Assembly: GCA_902729315.2 (NCBI GenBank)
Contig: LR746272.1
Span: 8,364,327-8,428,326 of the forward strand
DNA from: Spirodela intermedia
Lineage: Eukaryota > Streptophyta > Magnoliopsida > Alismatales > Araceae
Direction: 5' to 3'
DNA: 64,000 nucleotides
The notes under the pieces are model-generated. The model saw only the letters and a program-made list of their open reading frames with translations. It had not been told where the DNA came from and did not search any database. A program made the position numbers and the translations under genes. This document shows, piece after piece, positions 35,263 through 46,552 of the stretch. Numbering within the stretch: the stretch's first letter is position 1; every line of letters begins with the position of its first letter.

Positions 35263-35929
35263 AACGTTTCTCTTTTCATCAAACGCTATCATTATCGTAC
35301 CCAAAGTTGAACTGCCGATAGCATTCGTGGTCCATTCCGTTCAAGAAGAAGACTAACATGGAGGCGAACAAGAGAGCCGCGCTGTTGCGCGCGTGCTCAT
35401 AAAAGCCTACATCCCTGTAGAAGCACTGGACTCTACTCTTACCATAGACACAGAGGGCGGGGTTCTGGTGGGGGGAGGGAGAGAAAGAGAGAGGGAGAGG
35501 AGAGAGAGGAGGGAGATAAAGGGAAGAGAGAGAGAGGAAGATATGTTTATTTCATCTGTGCAAGATGGGTAGATAGGTGTCACATAGATGACTGATCGTC
35601 TTGGACTTTCTTTTAATCCCTCGCAGATGAAAATTAATGTGGAAGAGAGGGCCTTACAGAGATTGGAGGAGACCAAATTCATCAGCCCGTGAACAGAGAT
35701 ATTGTTGAATACGTATGAAGGTAGATGAACCGCAAGCATCGTCATGGACGATGGAGAAGACTTGTTCGTACTCCTTCAAGGTCAAACCGATGGAGTCAGT
35801 TCCTCCGGAGTAAGCTTCTGGAGACAGAGTGCTTTGGCGGAAGAACCTGATGGAAGGGATGCGGAGAGGTGAAGCCCGCCGGAGGTGCCTCTGGTACTGT
35901 GGACACTAGGGTTTGATGTACGTTCATTA
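34657..35929. other. Intergenic between calreticulin promoter and bHLH 3' end
   Basis: About 1.3 kb without a supported gene. It includes a 72-base TC repeat (35189-35260) and GA-rich sequence at 35,470-35,545. The right end will contain the bHLH 3' UTR. Confidence 0.5.
35189..35260. repeat. (TC)36 microsatellite
   Basis: A perfect TC repeat of 72 bases in the calreticulin-bHLH spacer. Confidence 0.95.
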
Positions 35930-38900
35930 TCAGGTTCCTCCGAAACGTGACGGTGACCAGGCACTTGCACTCTCACTTGTGAAGTACGATGTATACGCGA
36001 GCGGCACCAGACAAAGGCCTCGGCTCGTCAAGTCCCGCTTAATATCTTCTTCCTCTTCATTTGAAACCTGCTCAACGCATTGGCAAAACAATGTGAGACT
36101 TTGAGGAGCTTGGTAGGAGGAGAAGGAGGCTACGTGGTCATATCAATATTAGCATAAAATCAAAATATAGACTTGTAATTTTTGGGCACAGACGACGGTT
36201 TCGCTGCACATAATGAAGTGGGTTCCTACCTCCTGGACTGTGCCGATTGTACGCTTTCTGGATGACCTCAAGTAAGGCATGCTTAGAGTCTGTCAAAGAA
36301 AAATAAATTATTCGTCAGAAATTAAATTAGTTTAAAATCCATCACAAGAAAATCATAGATGCTTGGTTTTGTCACAAAAATACTCAGGCTGGTGGAGTCC
36401 ACCTAAGTCGGTAAGCTATGACAGTCTCTATCCCTTGGCCTGGGGACAGTCTATGATGACCTAAGTTTGTCTATTTCTGGGACTCCTTTTTACAGGTGAT
36501 GACAAGGGTTCCCGAAATGGATTACCTGAACTTGTTCTTGAAGGAACTTGATATATCCGACGGCCTCAGTTAACACGGATGCTGTATCAGTCTGCATGAA
36601 ATTAACCGCATGTTTAGTCACCTAGGAAATTACTAGGAAACGCAGCCATACATTAGATAATTTAATAGAACTACTTCGCGATATACCACAGACAAGAGGA
36701 TGAAGAAAGATCAACTTTTCTTATAGCATGAGATTCAAGGGCGACAAAAGACGACAATAAAGAATAGAACTACGACAAAAATACCAAGAGTAAAGGAACG
36801 GAAATAAAGGGTGTTTATTTAGAGTAGAATTAGATGACGAGATGCTTTTGAAACATAATTTGCACCCGCTAAAAAATATACAATTAATAATTTATAAAAA
36901 AAATTTCTTCAAGGGGGCATGTAAGTTATTTCCGGAATAGAACAAGCTGTGATGTAGATTATTGGTCACCATTCGAAAATATTATGAGGTTGAAGATTAT
37001 GTTGTTGACGTGCCGCTAATATTAATTAATTATGAGTTTAATAGCCACTAAATAGTGTACAAAACTTGAGTGTTAATTTTGTGGCCAGTTATCATCGATT
37101 TTAGTCATAATTTCATATTTGTTAATTTAAGGAGAGTCGAACTTGTTTATGTTTACAGAAACGTAAAAAAACTTCACCTCACAATGTATGACAGGAAGCA
37201 ACAAGAATCAATCGCGTTGTATATAAAAGTTAGCAGTCAGTATCTATCGCACAGATTGGATTCAATGGAAAGGCCAGTCTGTGTGTTAATCCCGTATAAG
37301 CTACCGACCTTACCAAAAGGAGCCACCAGCTGTTGAAGAGCAGCAACCCTATCGCTTAACTTCTCCTTCCTTACCTGCTTGCAGCAGCACAAGATATACG
37401 AAGGTAATAGAAATTTCTTTCCAAATAAATAGGCCCACCATCCTCGGAGATACTCAAAGAAGAATGACGCGGGAGTACCTTCAAATGGGGAGACGACGAC
37501 GGGCGCGGTTGCAGGCGGGGCTTCTTCGCGGCCGGCGGGAAGGCTTCAGCGCCATCTGGGTCTGGTCTTCCGCCGACGAAAGACGACATCTTTGTCGAAA
37601 GCAAAAGCAAAAAGGGGGGAGGGGGGGGTCAGCTGTTTAATCCGAGTGATGGCCACTGCTCAGGAATCCTCAGTTCTAGATTATTTTCTTTCTGAAAATG
37701 ATCCACAAAGCTGAAAAGAGAAACCCTTTCCGGGTTTAACGGAGGTCAGGAAGAGTGGGATGGAGAAATTCACTATGAAAGGACAGCTATCTGATCCATG
37801 CATCATGAATGTTGCTCTGCGTTCGTTGGATAATTCAAGATGGCATAGAAGTCTCGCCTTTGATCGGAGGGGGAAATAGGTTAATATTTGACTACAAAAG
37901 GCGACTAGAGGAGAAGATGGGCAACTACGGAGATGCTCATCTGGATATAATAATGAAGTATTGGGGCTCAAGATATCAAAATAGATACTCTTCGGCCTCG
38001 TATAATAACTATTTCCCCCATACCTACTGTTTATCCAAGAAATAGACAAAAAAGTACTCGTATCTCTCCATGCTTTTGATGTGAACGAGAAGCCAGTGAC
38101 GGACGCCCTAAACATGTCGTAGTAACCACATTTCCCGGTGATCGAAGATCCAAACTACCACTGTTTGAGTAATAACACTAAAAATCTAAAACTACCTCAT
38201 CGAAGCAGCGAACTCAGTCGGGATGAGTATGGTGTGAGTTATGAACGAATGTTAGAATAGAACAGGTCGCCACGGAAACATAGAGGAGATTAGAGGCTTC
38301 CTCACCTTCGGACACTCATTTGACGTCCACTGATGGAATGGAAGTTGAATATCCCCCAGATTGTGTGGCCCTCCTTCCCCACTAAAGACCATATTGCTGA
38401 GAGAAGGCTGGAGAAACGTCTGATCAAACCCGGAAGAAGCCAGGGCCTCCATAGCATGGAGTTCCTGCATGGCAAGTGAACTCACGAACGAGTTGGAAGA
38501 AGACGGACTCGAGCCCACGAGATCTGAACCGCTTCCACATCTTGACTCATCAGGTGTAGCGGAAAAATCGTTTAGCCTGCCTCTGGTTGAGTTGTCTCCG
38601 CCGGGGTTCCAAACTGCACCGCAGCTGGTGAGCTTGAGGAAAGGATACGACGGTTCCTCGGTGACACCGCCAAGCTGGGCCTCATGGTCGCAGGTGTCGG
38701 AGATGGAGGACCTCTGGAGACCGATCTCAGGAACGAGGGAGATGTTGGAAGGATGAGGGAGGAAACTGCCCAGGCCATACTTCGGGTCTGCGAATGAGCC
38801 TGGGAAATGTTCGTCCTTGTTTGAAGAGCTGAAGTTTTCACCTTTCCTGATCAGAGAGATCAACATACTGTGATGATTTGTGCATGATGTAAGCAAGATG

Positions 38901-39017
38901 AATACAATCTTCTGCTGCGATAAGTCAAAGGGTAGACTACATGATTCTTATGGCAATCATTGATACGAGATAAAAGGAAAAAAACTCGAGAAATTAGCTG
39001 TAAATACCGTCCTTAGG

Positions 39018-39062
<45 letters not shown>

Positions 39063-39504
39063 CTCCAATGTAACAAAATGAAAATTTAACCCTGGAGTTG
39101 AGACATACAGATTCTTTTGCAAGAAAAAAAACCAACAAAGGATGTACAAGAAATTCAATCGGTTTACGTTCGAATAAAAGTTTTCCACCCAAATGGTTCG
39201 GGAAGGGAGATCTTGTGTATGGACAAACGACAGGGGAGATAAGTCCAGTGGAACTAAAATCCTATGAATTTCAGCATCCCATCCCCTGATGACACACGAG
39301 AGCCCTAAATTTTAGCTGATGATCAACTTCACGTTTTGGAGGAAAATTTAGATAAATTTGAGAAACCTTAGAGGCTTACAATATGTGGTTGGAGCTCCAC
39401 GCGCGGTAGCTTCCAACAAGAGGTGATGCGGGAGCTGCTGCTATTGCTGAACCACGGAGCTGTGCTTGCTGCCGAAGGTGGTGATCCAGCTTCGAAGGCT
39501 CCAT
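35930..39504 (-). CDS. Atypical bHLH transcription factor, bHLH110/bHLH68 subfamily
   Basis: A nuclear transcription factor. Seven exons splice in phase to 375 residues: 39380-39504, 38306-38867, 37479-37589, 37309-37374, 36526-36591, 36230-36289, 35930-36067. The start MEPSKLDHHLRQQ resembles the MES/MEP...H-rich beginnings of this subfamily. A long serine-rich region follows, then KKPRLQPRPSSSP (about 251-263). The bHLH core is VRKEKLSDRVAALQQLVAPF ... ASVLTEAVGYIKFLQEQVQ (about 267-310), and the end is DLTSRGLCLVPLA, a subfamily signature. The basic part lacks the His-Glu-Arg residues of E-box-binding bHLH proteins, as is normal for this group, so its DNA target may differ. Exon 3 could instead begin at its own ATG: its acceptor is AAAG, weaker than usual, though phase fits. 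Exon 1 is the least certain part. Confidence 0.87.
39019..39058. repeat. (CT)20 microsatellite in bHLH intron 1
   Basis: A perfect CT repeat of 40 bases in the first intron of the bHLH gene. Confidence 0.95.
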
Positions 39505-39670
39505 CGAGGAGATTTTGTTTAAAGGCTTTAGGGTTCCGATGGGAGGATAAAGAAGGAAAGGAGAAAAAAAGACTCTGAATCTCCAGCTCCACTCAATGAA
39601 ACATTTCAGGTGACCCCCCGCAAGTCTTCTTGCTTTTTGGGTGCTTTACTGACTCACTTTCCTCTTTGCG

Positions 39671-39675
<5 letters not shown>

Positions 39676-39721
<46 letters not shown>

Positions 39722-39728
39722 CGCTCGC
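39676..39728. repeat. (CT)n-(CTCG)n compound microsatellite upstream of bHLH
   Basis: A CT repeat passes directly into CTCG units. It lies about 170-225 bases upstream of the bHLH start codon, so it may fall in its 5' leader or promoter. The same compound pattern occurs at 55399-55456. Confidence 0.9.
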
Positions 39729-40033
39729 CAAACTCTTCTACAGCTCCAAACAAATGTTCTCTCGCTCTCCTCTCCCCACTCTCACGTTTTCCTTTACATG
39801 ATAACTGTCTGCTGCCTCAAATCAAAAGCGAAGAAGGCCCGCCACTCTTTGCCTCCAATTTGGGCTTAAAAGTATACCAACGTATATTTAGTTATATCAC
39901 ATATTTTTTTATTTTTCATTTGGACTGAATGCTTTTCCTGCTCCTGCAATAGCAGAGATATAAATACAGCTTCTATTCCATGCCCATTCCCGAATCCCTG
40001 CCCTCTGTCCCGAGCTTTTCTATAAAACTGGGG

Positions 40034-40036
<3 letters not shown>

Positions 40037-40078
<42 letters not shown>
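40037..40078. repeat. (TC)21 microsatellite
   Basis: A perfect TC repeat of 42 bases, about 530 bases upstream of the bHLH start codon. Confidence 0.95.
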
Positions 40079-40081
<3 letters not shown>

Positions 40082-40588
40082 CTGCGTGCATGTGCTTATT
40101 CCCCCAATGAATATTTCACGTGGCGAGAAAGAAAAATTACCTTAAAAAGTTTTCCCCTTTCAACACTCATCATCGAATGATGCATAGGCAAACTTGATCT
40201 TCATGGAGTAAACATGCATCGTCTTCCGTGGTGCCTTCTTTTCTCAGAATAATTTTAGAAAGTACCTGCGTTGCATGCATCTGTATTCTCGAAACGTCGG
40301 TCATCATCTCCCATCATGAATAAAAACGCACTCTATAACACTTTTTTTCCTGAAGCTTTGTCATTCCCCAAATATTACTAACATTTTTCATGGAATGACT
40401 CTTAAGGCGTCTGTGAGATGAGCAGTCCAACAAAGTCCACCCATTTTGTTTTCCATGCTACCCTTTAAAATGAAGCATGTAAAGAAAAGGCTTCCATTAC
40501 TTCGATTCATTTCCTATCTAAACCAAGATGGGCTCTTCATTGGCGATAGGCGAGGAAGCTTGAAGCATGTTTCACTGTCACTATGCAT

Positions 40589-40613
40589 TATATATATATA
40601 TATATATATATAT
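40589..40613. repeat. (TA)12 microsatellite
   Basis: A perfect TA repeat of about 25 bases, a rare non-CT/GA tract in this half of the window. Confidence 0.95.
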
Positions 40614-41124
40614 CGCTATCCATCTACCTATCTCTATCAATATATATTTTTTGTCCGTACATACAAATATCTATCTACCGACATGCCGATTAATCTATTT
40701 TTCTATTTCTGTGATAAGTACAACTTGATAGGTTTTATAAGAGCTTAAAGAAAATGGAGATAAATTATTTGTCAGAAAATAATCTCAATGTTTTTCTTAC
40801 TTAGAAAGCAGCAAAGTTGACGAACATAGGAGTACGTGAGGTAAAAAAATGGGAAATTGAATGCTGGTTAGTTTAGAACGTAAGATCTGCATTGATAATC
40901 TATTAGCACAAGGGAAGAATCAAAGACGTACAAATTGGCAGCTAGTTGATATTCGGCTGCAGTTAGGGTTATCAATGGTCCACTTGAACTGGGCACATCT
41001 TGTCAAGGTTAATTAAAGTTTGCGTCTCTCTTAATGGTCTGAACCCAACTCAGATATCGAGAAAACCCAGGAAAATGGGATCAAAGCAAACCAAATGATG
41101 TAAGTTAGTGAATGTGTGACTACT

Positions 41125-41144
41125 GAGAGAGAGAGAGCGAGAGA

Positions 41145-41198
<54 letters not shown>

Positions 41199-41236
41199 GA
41201 GAGAGAGAGAGAGAGCGAGAGAGAGCGCGAGAGAGA

Positions 41237-41269
<33 letters not shown>

Positions 41270-41272
41270 AGA
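41125..41272. repeat. Compound GA/GC repeat
   Basis: A 148-base tract made of GA runs interrupted by GCGCGC blocks near 41,146-41,157 and 41,237-41,247. The alternating GC blocks could adopt left-handed Z-DNA. Confidence 0.9.
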
Positions 41273-42193
41273 ACTTAGTGATCGACTTCAGGACAGATCT
41301 GCACTATGAATAACACGTTCTAGGCTAGTAAACCAGACAACTGGAACTCAATACCAGATATGGGGAGCATTTAACTCTTTGGCTTAATTCGGTTTTTATC
41401 CTCGGCCAGCCTTAAATATATATAAGATCATCATTATTTGACATTATTGTTAATGACCTAGATTCTTCTCATACTTGGAAAACATTCAGATGTAGACGGA
41501 GCCTTATTTAGACAAATGATGAACGAAGCAGTTTCGGGTCATTTTGATCGTAATCAATAAAGACGAGTGTATGACTGTATCCCGTTGATCCACTAAGCCA
41601 AAACTAGAAAACATGCCCTTCAAAACGCTCTTTTAACGATAAGCGTGCATCAAAAACCTCATTCTGTCTCGTTCTCGATAATCCAATGCCCACTTGATCT
41701 CCAGGTAGAGTGTATGAGCTTGTAGCAGAAGGGGGGGCGAGGGGGAGGGTGTGGGAGGGGGTTTGGACGGATACGAACCATTTTGGTCCATAGGCCCACA
41801 TTGTCCTGGACCTCGTCTGCTCCGGCTCGGAATTCTTGAAGACCTCTGGACTAGCCTGGGGTTCCCATTCAATGGGCCCGTTCCAGCACATCAGCAGGCC
41901 TGCAGAACGGCTTCAACCCGAGAGCCTACGGTAACCTGGGATTTCTAGTATTATTTTAAAATTAAAATTAGTTGCAGACAAAGATCCAATTACTGTGTTC
42001 GACTTACTGACCTGAGACGTGTCGTTTGGATCTATATCGACCAGAGGAAAACGTCTAGCCTATCGAAATTTGGGCCGACAAGAGTCAGTCAATCTCGAAC
42101 TTCGATAATCTTCCTTGAGCATACATTGGGTTCGTGGATAAGATGATGCTTTATTCATGTAAAAAGAAAAAACGCCTTACTTCCTGCCGCGGT

Positions 42194-42215
42194 TCTCTCT
42201 CTCTCTCTCTCTCTC

Positions 42216-42295
<80 letters not shown>

Positions 42296-42350
42296 TCTCT
42301 CTCTCTAACTCTCGTTCTCTCTGTCTCTCTCTCCCTCGCTCTCTGTCTCT
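42194..42350. repeat. Long imperfect (CT)n tract
   Basis: About 157 bases of CT repeat with scattered CA, AA, TC and GT interruptions, mainly near the right end. An open frame that runs through it (from 42134) is an artefact giving Ser-Leu repeats. Confidence 0.95.
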
Positions 42351-44052
42351 TGCTAACCCATGACTATGGTCGAGAAATTAACAACATGGGACGCAACGTC
42401 GCGGCCTCGGTCCGAATGATGCGGCTTTTTGACGAAGGATTTCACGGCAAAAAGATCCGTCATTTCATGGCACGGACGGCGGGAAAACGACGTGAACATA
42501 CAAAAGCATTTGCAGAGATAACGAGGAAAACGAAAGGCAGCCCCCAGCCCACCTCCCGCACAAGTGCGCTTGATGATAAGACCCCTGGATCAAGTGGCAC
42601 TAAACAAGTGGATCCCCTATTCTACTCTCTCGTCCAGACGACCGCCATCTTCAGAGATGCCGTTCAAGGGATAGCGACCATACAGGGGATGTGAGATAAT
42701 GGTGGCAAAGTTCTTTCCAATGACAGGCGGCGGTTAGCTCAGAGAGGGAGTAAAGGGAGTACGTCTCCACTATATGAGAAGGAAAGAACCCAGTGTGAAA
42801 AAGATGGGAATATTTCCTTTTCTGGCGGTGATCATGTCTTGAATTTAATAGCTAATTGGGTCGTTGCTGTCTTCCCTTTTGTTTTCTCCATTTCATTTTC
42901 TGTTTGGACAAGCATGGCTGTGATGGCTTTGCAAAAGAGCAGACCCATCTAGATGAAAAGCTGCACAGGTGGTTTCTCGGGTGGATCCCCATACTGTTCG
43001 AACTCAACCAGATCCTCTGTATGTGCCAATGAGAGACAGAGAGAGGAAGGTTTCTCATGCAGGTGATCATGACACAACCATGCTGTAAAATATTAGAGCC
43101 AAAACTTCCGAACCCAATGTAGATCTGAACTTCGATGGGACACCCCTCGCTTGACCACCGTGTGACACGACAATCTGATCTTGCTCATGAGGTTCAAGCA
43201 AAATTTCAGAATAGATAGAATCATGCACTGAATAAATGAAAGCGGACGATAGGCAAACGGAAACTTTTGCAACAGGCTAGACATGGAAACCAGGACTAAG
43301 AGAATGTTCCCATCTTTGGAGCACCAAATTCGCAGACGCATCATCCCCAATCGCAGGGAGAAGATATATGCCGTTCCACTGTCACATGGGATGGAGGGGA
43401 GAAAGTCAACTTGTTGACGGTATACTGCTGAAATTATGCACTGATCGAATAAATCTTTGAGAGTCAATGCCCACCGAAATTCGTTTATCAACATCAGTCG
43501 CGCATTGTAATTCACGACGTTCTATCTCCCCATTGAATCATCATCTTCACATTCAACAGTGATTGCGACCCGTGACGGTCCCAGAGGCTCGTTCCCCCGG
43601 GCAGCAACTAGCTCTGTTTCAGAGCCACCCTTGGACTGCCGGAGCTCCCCGTCCAGCTGACGATGCAGCAAATTGGATTGGACTGCCTTCAATGCTTGAA
43701 TAGATATCACTACCTTGGCGGACCCCACGCCCCCTTTCTGCTCTTAAGTGGTAGCTCCCCAAGAACTGCATTACTGGCTGGCTTACCTCCCATCAAACTC
43801 AAAAAATTCGACATGAACATGTTTTCCGGTCCTTGATTGGAGAGAGACTTATCTCTAGTAGCACATACTCTCTCTCTCTTTCTCTTTCTGTATTTATGAA
43901 CAGGTGGAGTTCACTAGGGTCAAATCAAGTTAAGGCCCCTTTTGCACTGTCATCAGCCACTCATTTACGCATAACGATTGGATCATTCCAGAAATTTAAC
44001 AAGAATGTGCTTTCGGATGTCTGCAATCGGAGACCAACCCATTTCCAGCAGA

Positions 44053-44055
<3 letters not shown>

Positions 44056-44095
<40 letters not shown>
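44056..44095. repeat. (CT)n microsatellite next to the BAHD 3' end
   Basis: A perfect CT repeat of 40 bases ending about 28 bases beyond the BAHD stop codon, so it is probably transcribed in the 3' UTR. Confidence 0.95.
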
Positions 44096-44096
<1 letters not shown>

Positions 44097-44122
44097 GAGA
44101 GGTGGAGTCCACGAAGGACAGA

Positions 44123-45624
44123 TCAAGCCAACCCCTCCCCAGGGCAGTCAGGCTGCTCTCCCCAGAGATTCTTCATATGGTACTCGAACTTACTGGCCAC
44201 CCGCTCGGGGACCGATAGAAGCACAGTGAAAGCATGCAGATCACCAATGACGGGCAGGAAGAGGCAGTAAATCTCGCTGGCGAGCGGGCCCACGTGGAGA
44301 GGCACACCTTCCCCGAAGTCAACATCCTCAAGTCCGAGCTTTGACCACTGGGAAATAACTAACGTCGCCGAGAGGTCCGGCTTCACGCGGTTATACTCCA
44401 AAAAGTCAACCATTGACCTAATGTAGTCGTCGGAAAGGCGCGCCTTCCCGGTCTGCACCAGCTCGACGACCCCACGCGGGTTCGACGACACGAGCTCCCC
44501 CGCAGTCCCCTCCGCGCAGCCGAGGACGAACCCGTTGCCGTAGAACCCGATGGGAAGCTGCGGTTTCAGCCTCTTCCTGACGTTGACCGAGAAAAACAGT
44601 TTGACCCGGAGCTCCGGTGGTGGGGCTAGCGACCTGATCCACGTGCGCCACACGTGCGAGGCTAGGGCTTCGAAGGAGGTGCACTTGAGCGAGGGCACGC
44701 ACTGCTTCTTCAGCTGAAGGATCTCAGAGGGATCAAAGGTAAGGCAAACGGGAACCAACGGCTGGGATTGGAGGAGCTGAGCAAGATGCTCGGAGGCGGA
44801 GATTTGTGGGCCCGCTGGCGTGAACTCCGGGTGGGAGAAGGCGATGGCGGGGGGAGACCGCGGCCGGAGGATGCAGCGGCTGTGGAAAGGAGAGAGGGGC
44901 GGGGAAGAGCCAGGCTTGGCGGCGCAGTGAGCCCATGCGTGGAGGAACTGGGAGGAGCCGATGCCGTCGCAGACGCAGTGGTTGATGGCTGTGCAGAGAA
45001 TCATGCCGCCGCAGCTGAGATAGGTCACCTACCCACCACGAAACTTCGAAGTTAAAAAAAACATATCGATGTCACTGGGTGGAGGAAACCCAGAGCGAGA
45101 CTTTTAAGATTGTCCAATGAGGTCTGAATGTATCAGTCAGGACGTTAGTTGAAACGGCCAAGGAAATTAATATGAGAAGGGAGGACCGGGGGGGGGGGAG
45201 GGATGTTTGGGTGGGGAGAGGAGAGAAAGAAAGGCGAGAAAGGGATAGATAGATAGATAGATAGACAGATAGAAAGAGAGAGAGCATGGCTGGTCCTAAA
45301 AGCCTATGACCCTTCTCTTCTCTATCTTTCTATCTCCAGGAACAGTCCAGAGAATTCACCCCGGCAGCGGGAAAGTTTTCGGAGTCGAGAAACCAGAGCA
45401 AACGCCAAAGGGCAATACAAAGCACAGGAAAGAAAAAGATAAGGAGAAAATAAAGCCCAAGGGGAAAAGAAGGCCTCCACTGACAGATTCCGCTCGCTTG
45501 TTTACATTTCTGAGAAGTAAATGGTAAAGGGTAAAGTGGCAGTACTCGTCCAGCTTTAGCAGAATTAGAACATAATCCAGTAGGTAAAGAAATATGTTTG
45601 CATATTTATATCTATATGAGAAAG

Positions 45625-45669
<45 letters not shown>

Positions 45670-46552
45670 CTAAAAAGGGTAAAAGAAGAGCCAAGGAGCA
45701 GAAATCGTTGAGTATAGAGAACTTTCAACAGGACATTATCTATATGGCCAGACGAAGTTTACCCAGTTGAATAATGGATCAGACGGGTAAAGTCACCAAA
45801 ATGGGGAGCGGTGGACAGTGTAGACTGTCAATCTTATCCTCAACTTTACCTCTTCGGGTTCACTATCCGTGGTTTGCCGGTGACGAAAAAGAAAGAACAA
45901 GGGGATAGAGAGACAGTGAAGGTGATAGATAGATGAGAGAGAGCCCATAAATCCGTGAAATCTTCTGAATACGAAAATGTTTCGTTTGCTAACTAAATTT
46001 TCAGTCCGTCAACTTGGTTTATTTCTCATTGGCGCAGCCTCCATCCTCTCTTTTACACGAAGCACCGACTGAGTCTTTTGGCACAGAGAGAGAAAGATAG
46101 AGAGAGCGAGAGAGAGAGGAGCTCACTTGGACCATGAGAAGAGGGACGCCCATGAAGCTCTGTGCATCGACCCTATACAAGAACTTCCTCCACGAGGCAT
46201 TTGGCCTGCGGGAGGCCACCAAGAACTCGTCCACGCTGAGATCCACATGTCCTTCGGCAAAGACAGCCCCCTCCCCGTTGCAGTCCACCTCAAGCTTCTC
46301 TTCTCCGTCGCAATCCCTCAGCCTTCCCGCTAGTGGGTAGTAGTCCTCTAACACCCTAGATAGAGAGGCCTTGAGAGCCTCCACCCTCACGGATTTCCTA
46401 TATAGGTACAGGTACTTAATTGAGAACCTGAGGAACTTCTGGTCGTCGAGGTTGGACAGGTAGAGAGAGTGCCTCGGGGGGCTGCTCCTGGGCCTCACCA
46501 GGGAGGGATCCCGGGGGTAGTGGCAATCAGGTACCTCTATCGACTTCAGCAT
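44123..46552 (-). CDS. BAHD (HXXXD) acyl-CoA-dependent acyltransferase
   Basis: BAHD enzymes are cytosolic and transfer acyl groups from CoA thioesters to alcohols or amines in specialised metabolism, waxes and suberin. Two exons splice in phase to 443 residues: 46127-46552 (142 codons, donor CAA then GTGAGC) and 44123-45028 (acceptor GTAG then GTG ACC). The intron is 1,098 bases, with GA repeats. The catalytic HxxxD is H159-C-V-C-D163 within INHCVCDGIGS. The structural DFGWG motif reads DFGEG (379-383). The N-terminal half has LEDYYPLAGRLRD, typical of the family. The first exon (IEVPDCHYPRDPSLV ... SLYLSNLDDQKFLRFSIKYL) reminds me of the hydroxy-fatty-acid feruloyl transferase-like clade, but the substrate cannot be read from the sequence. 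The ATG at 46552 was chosen because the upstream in-frame codons are Gly-rich filler. Confidence 0.92.
45629..45666. repeat. (AG)19 microsatellite in the BAHD intron
   Basis: A perfect AG repeat of 38 bases. It lies on the plus strand and would be CT in the BAHD transcript. Confidence 0.95.

Larger units (their letters stand above)
39729..44122. other. Intergenic between bHLH and BAHD genes, microsatellite-rich
   Basis: About 4.4 kb without a gene I can name. It contains six or more simple repeats: CT at 40037-40078, TA at 40589-40613, a GA/GC tract at 41125-41272, a long CT tract at 42194-42350 and CT at 44056-44095. Unassigned open frames include 42386-42694 (plus, 102 codons after the repeat), 43093-43515 (minus) and 43522-43728 (minus). 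None has a domain I recognise. Confidence 0.45.

Noticed and set aside
39368-39592. 74-codon minus-strand frame as bHLH exon 1
   Set aside because: It begins at GTG, has no ATG, and its phase does not fit the next exon. A different phase starting at ATG 39504 splices correctly and reads like the subfamily N-terminus.
42134-42694. 186-codon frame with Ser-Leu repeats
   Set aside because: Most of the frame is the translated CT microsatellite; the remaining 102 codons from 42386 have no recognisable domain.
42728-42800. tRNA-like A box (TTAGCTCAGAG)
   Set aside because: No T-arm GTTCGA motif follows at the needed distance and no acceptor stem pairs.
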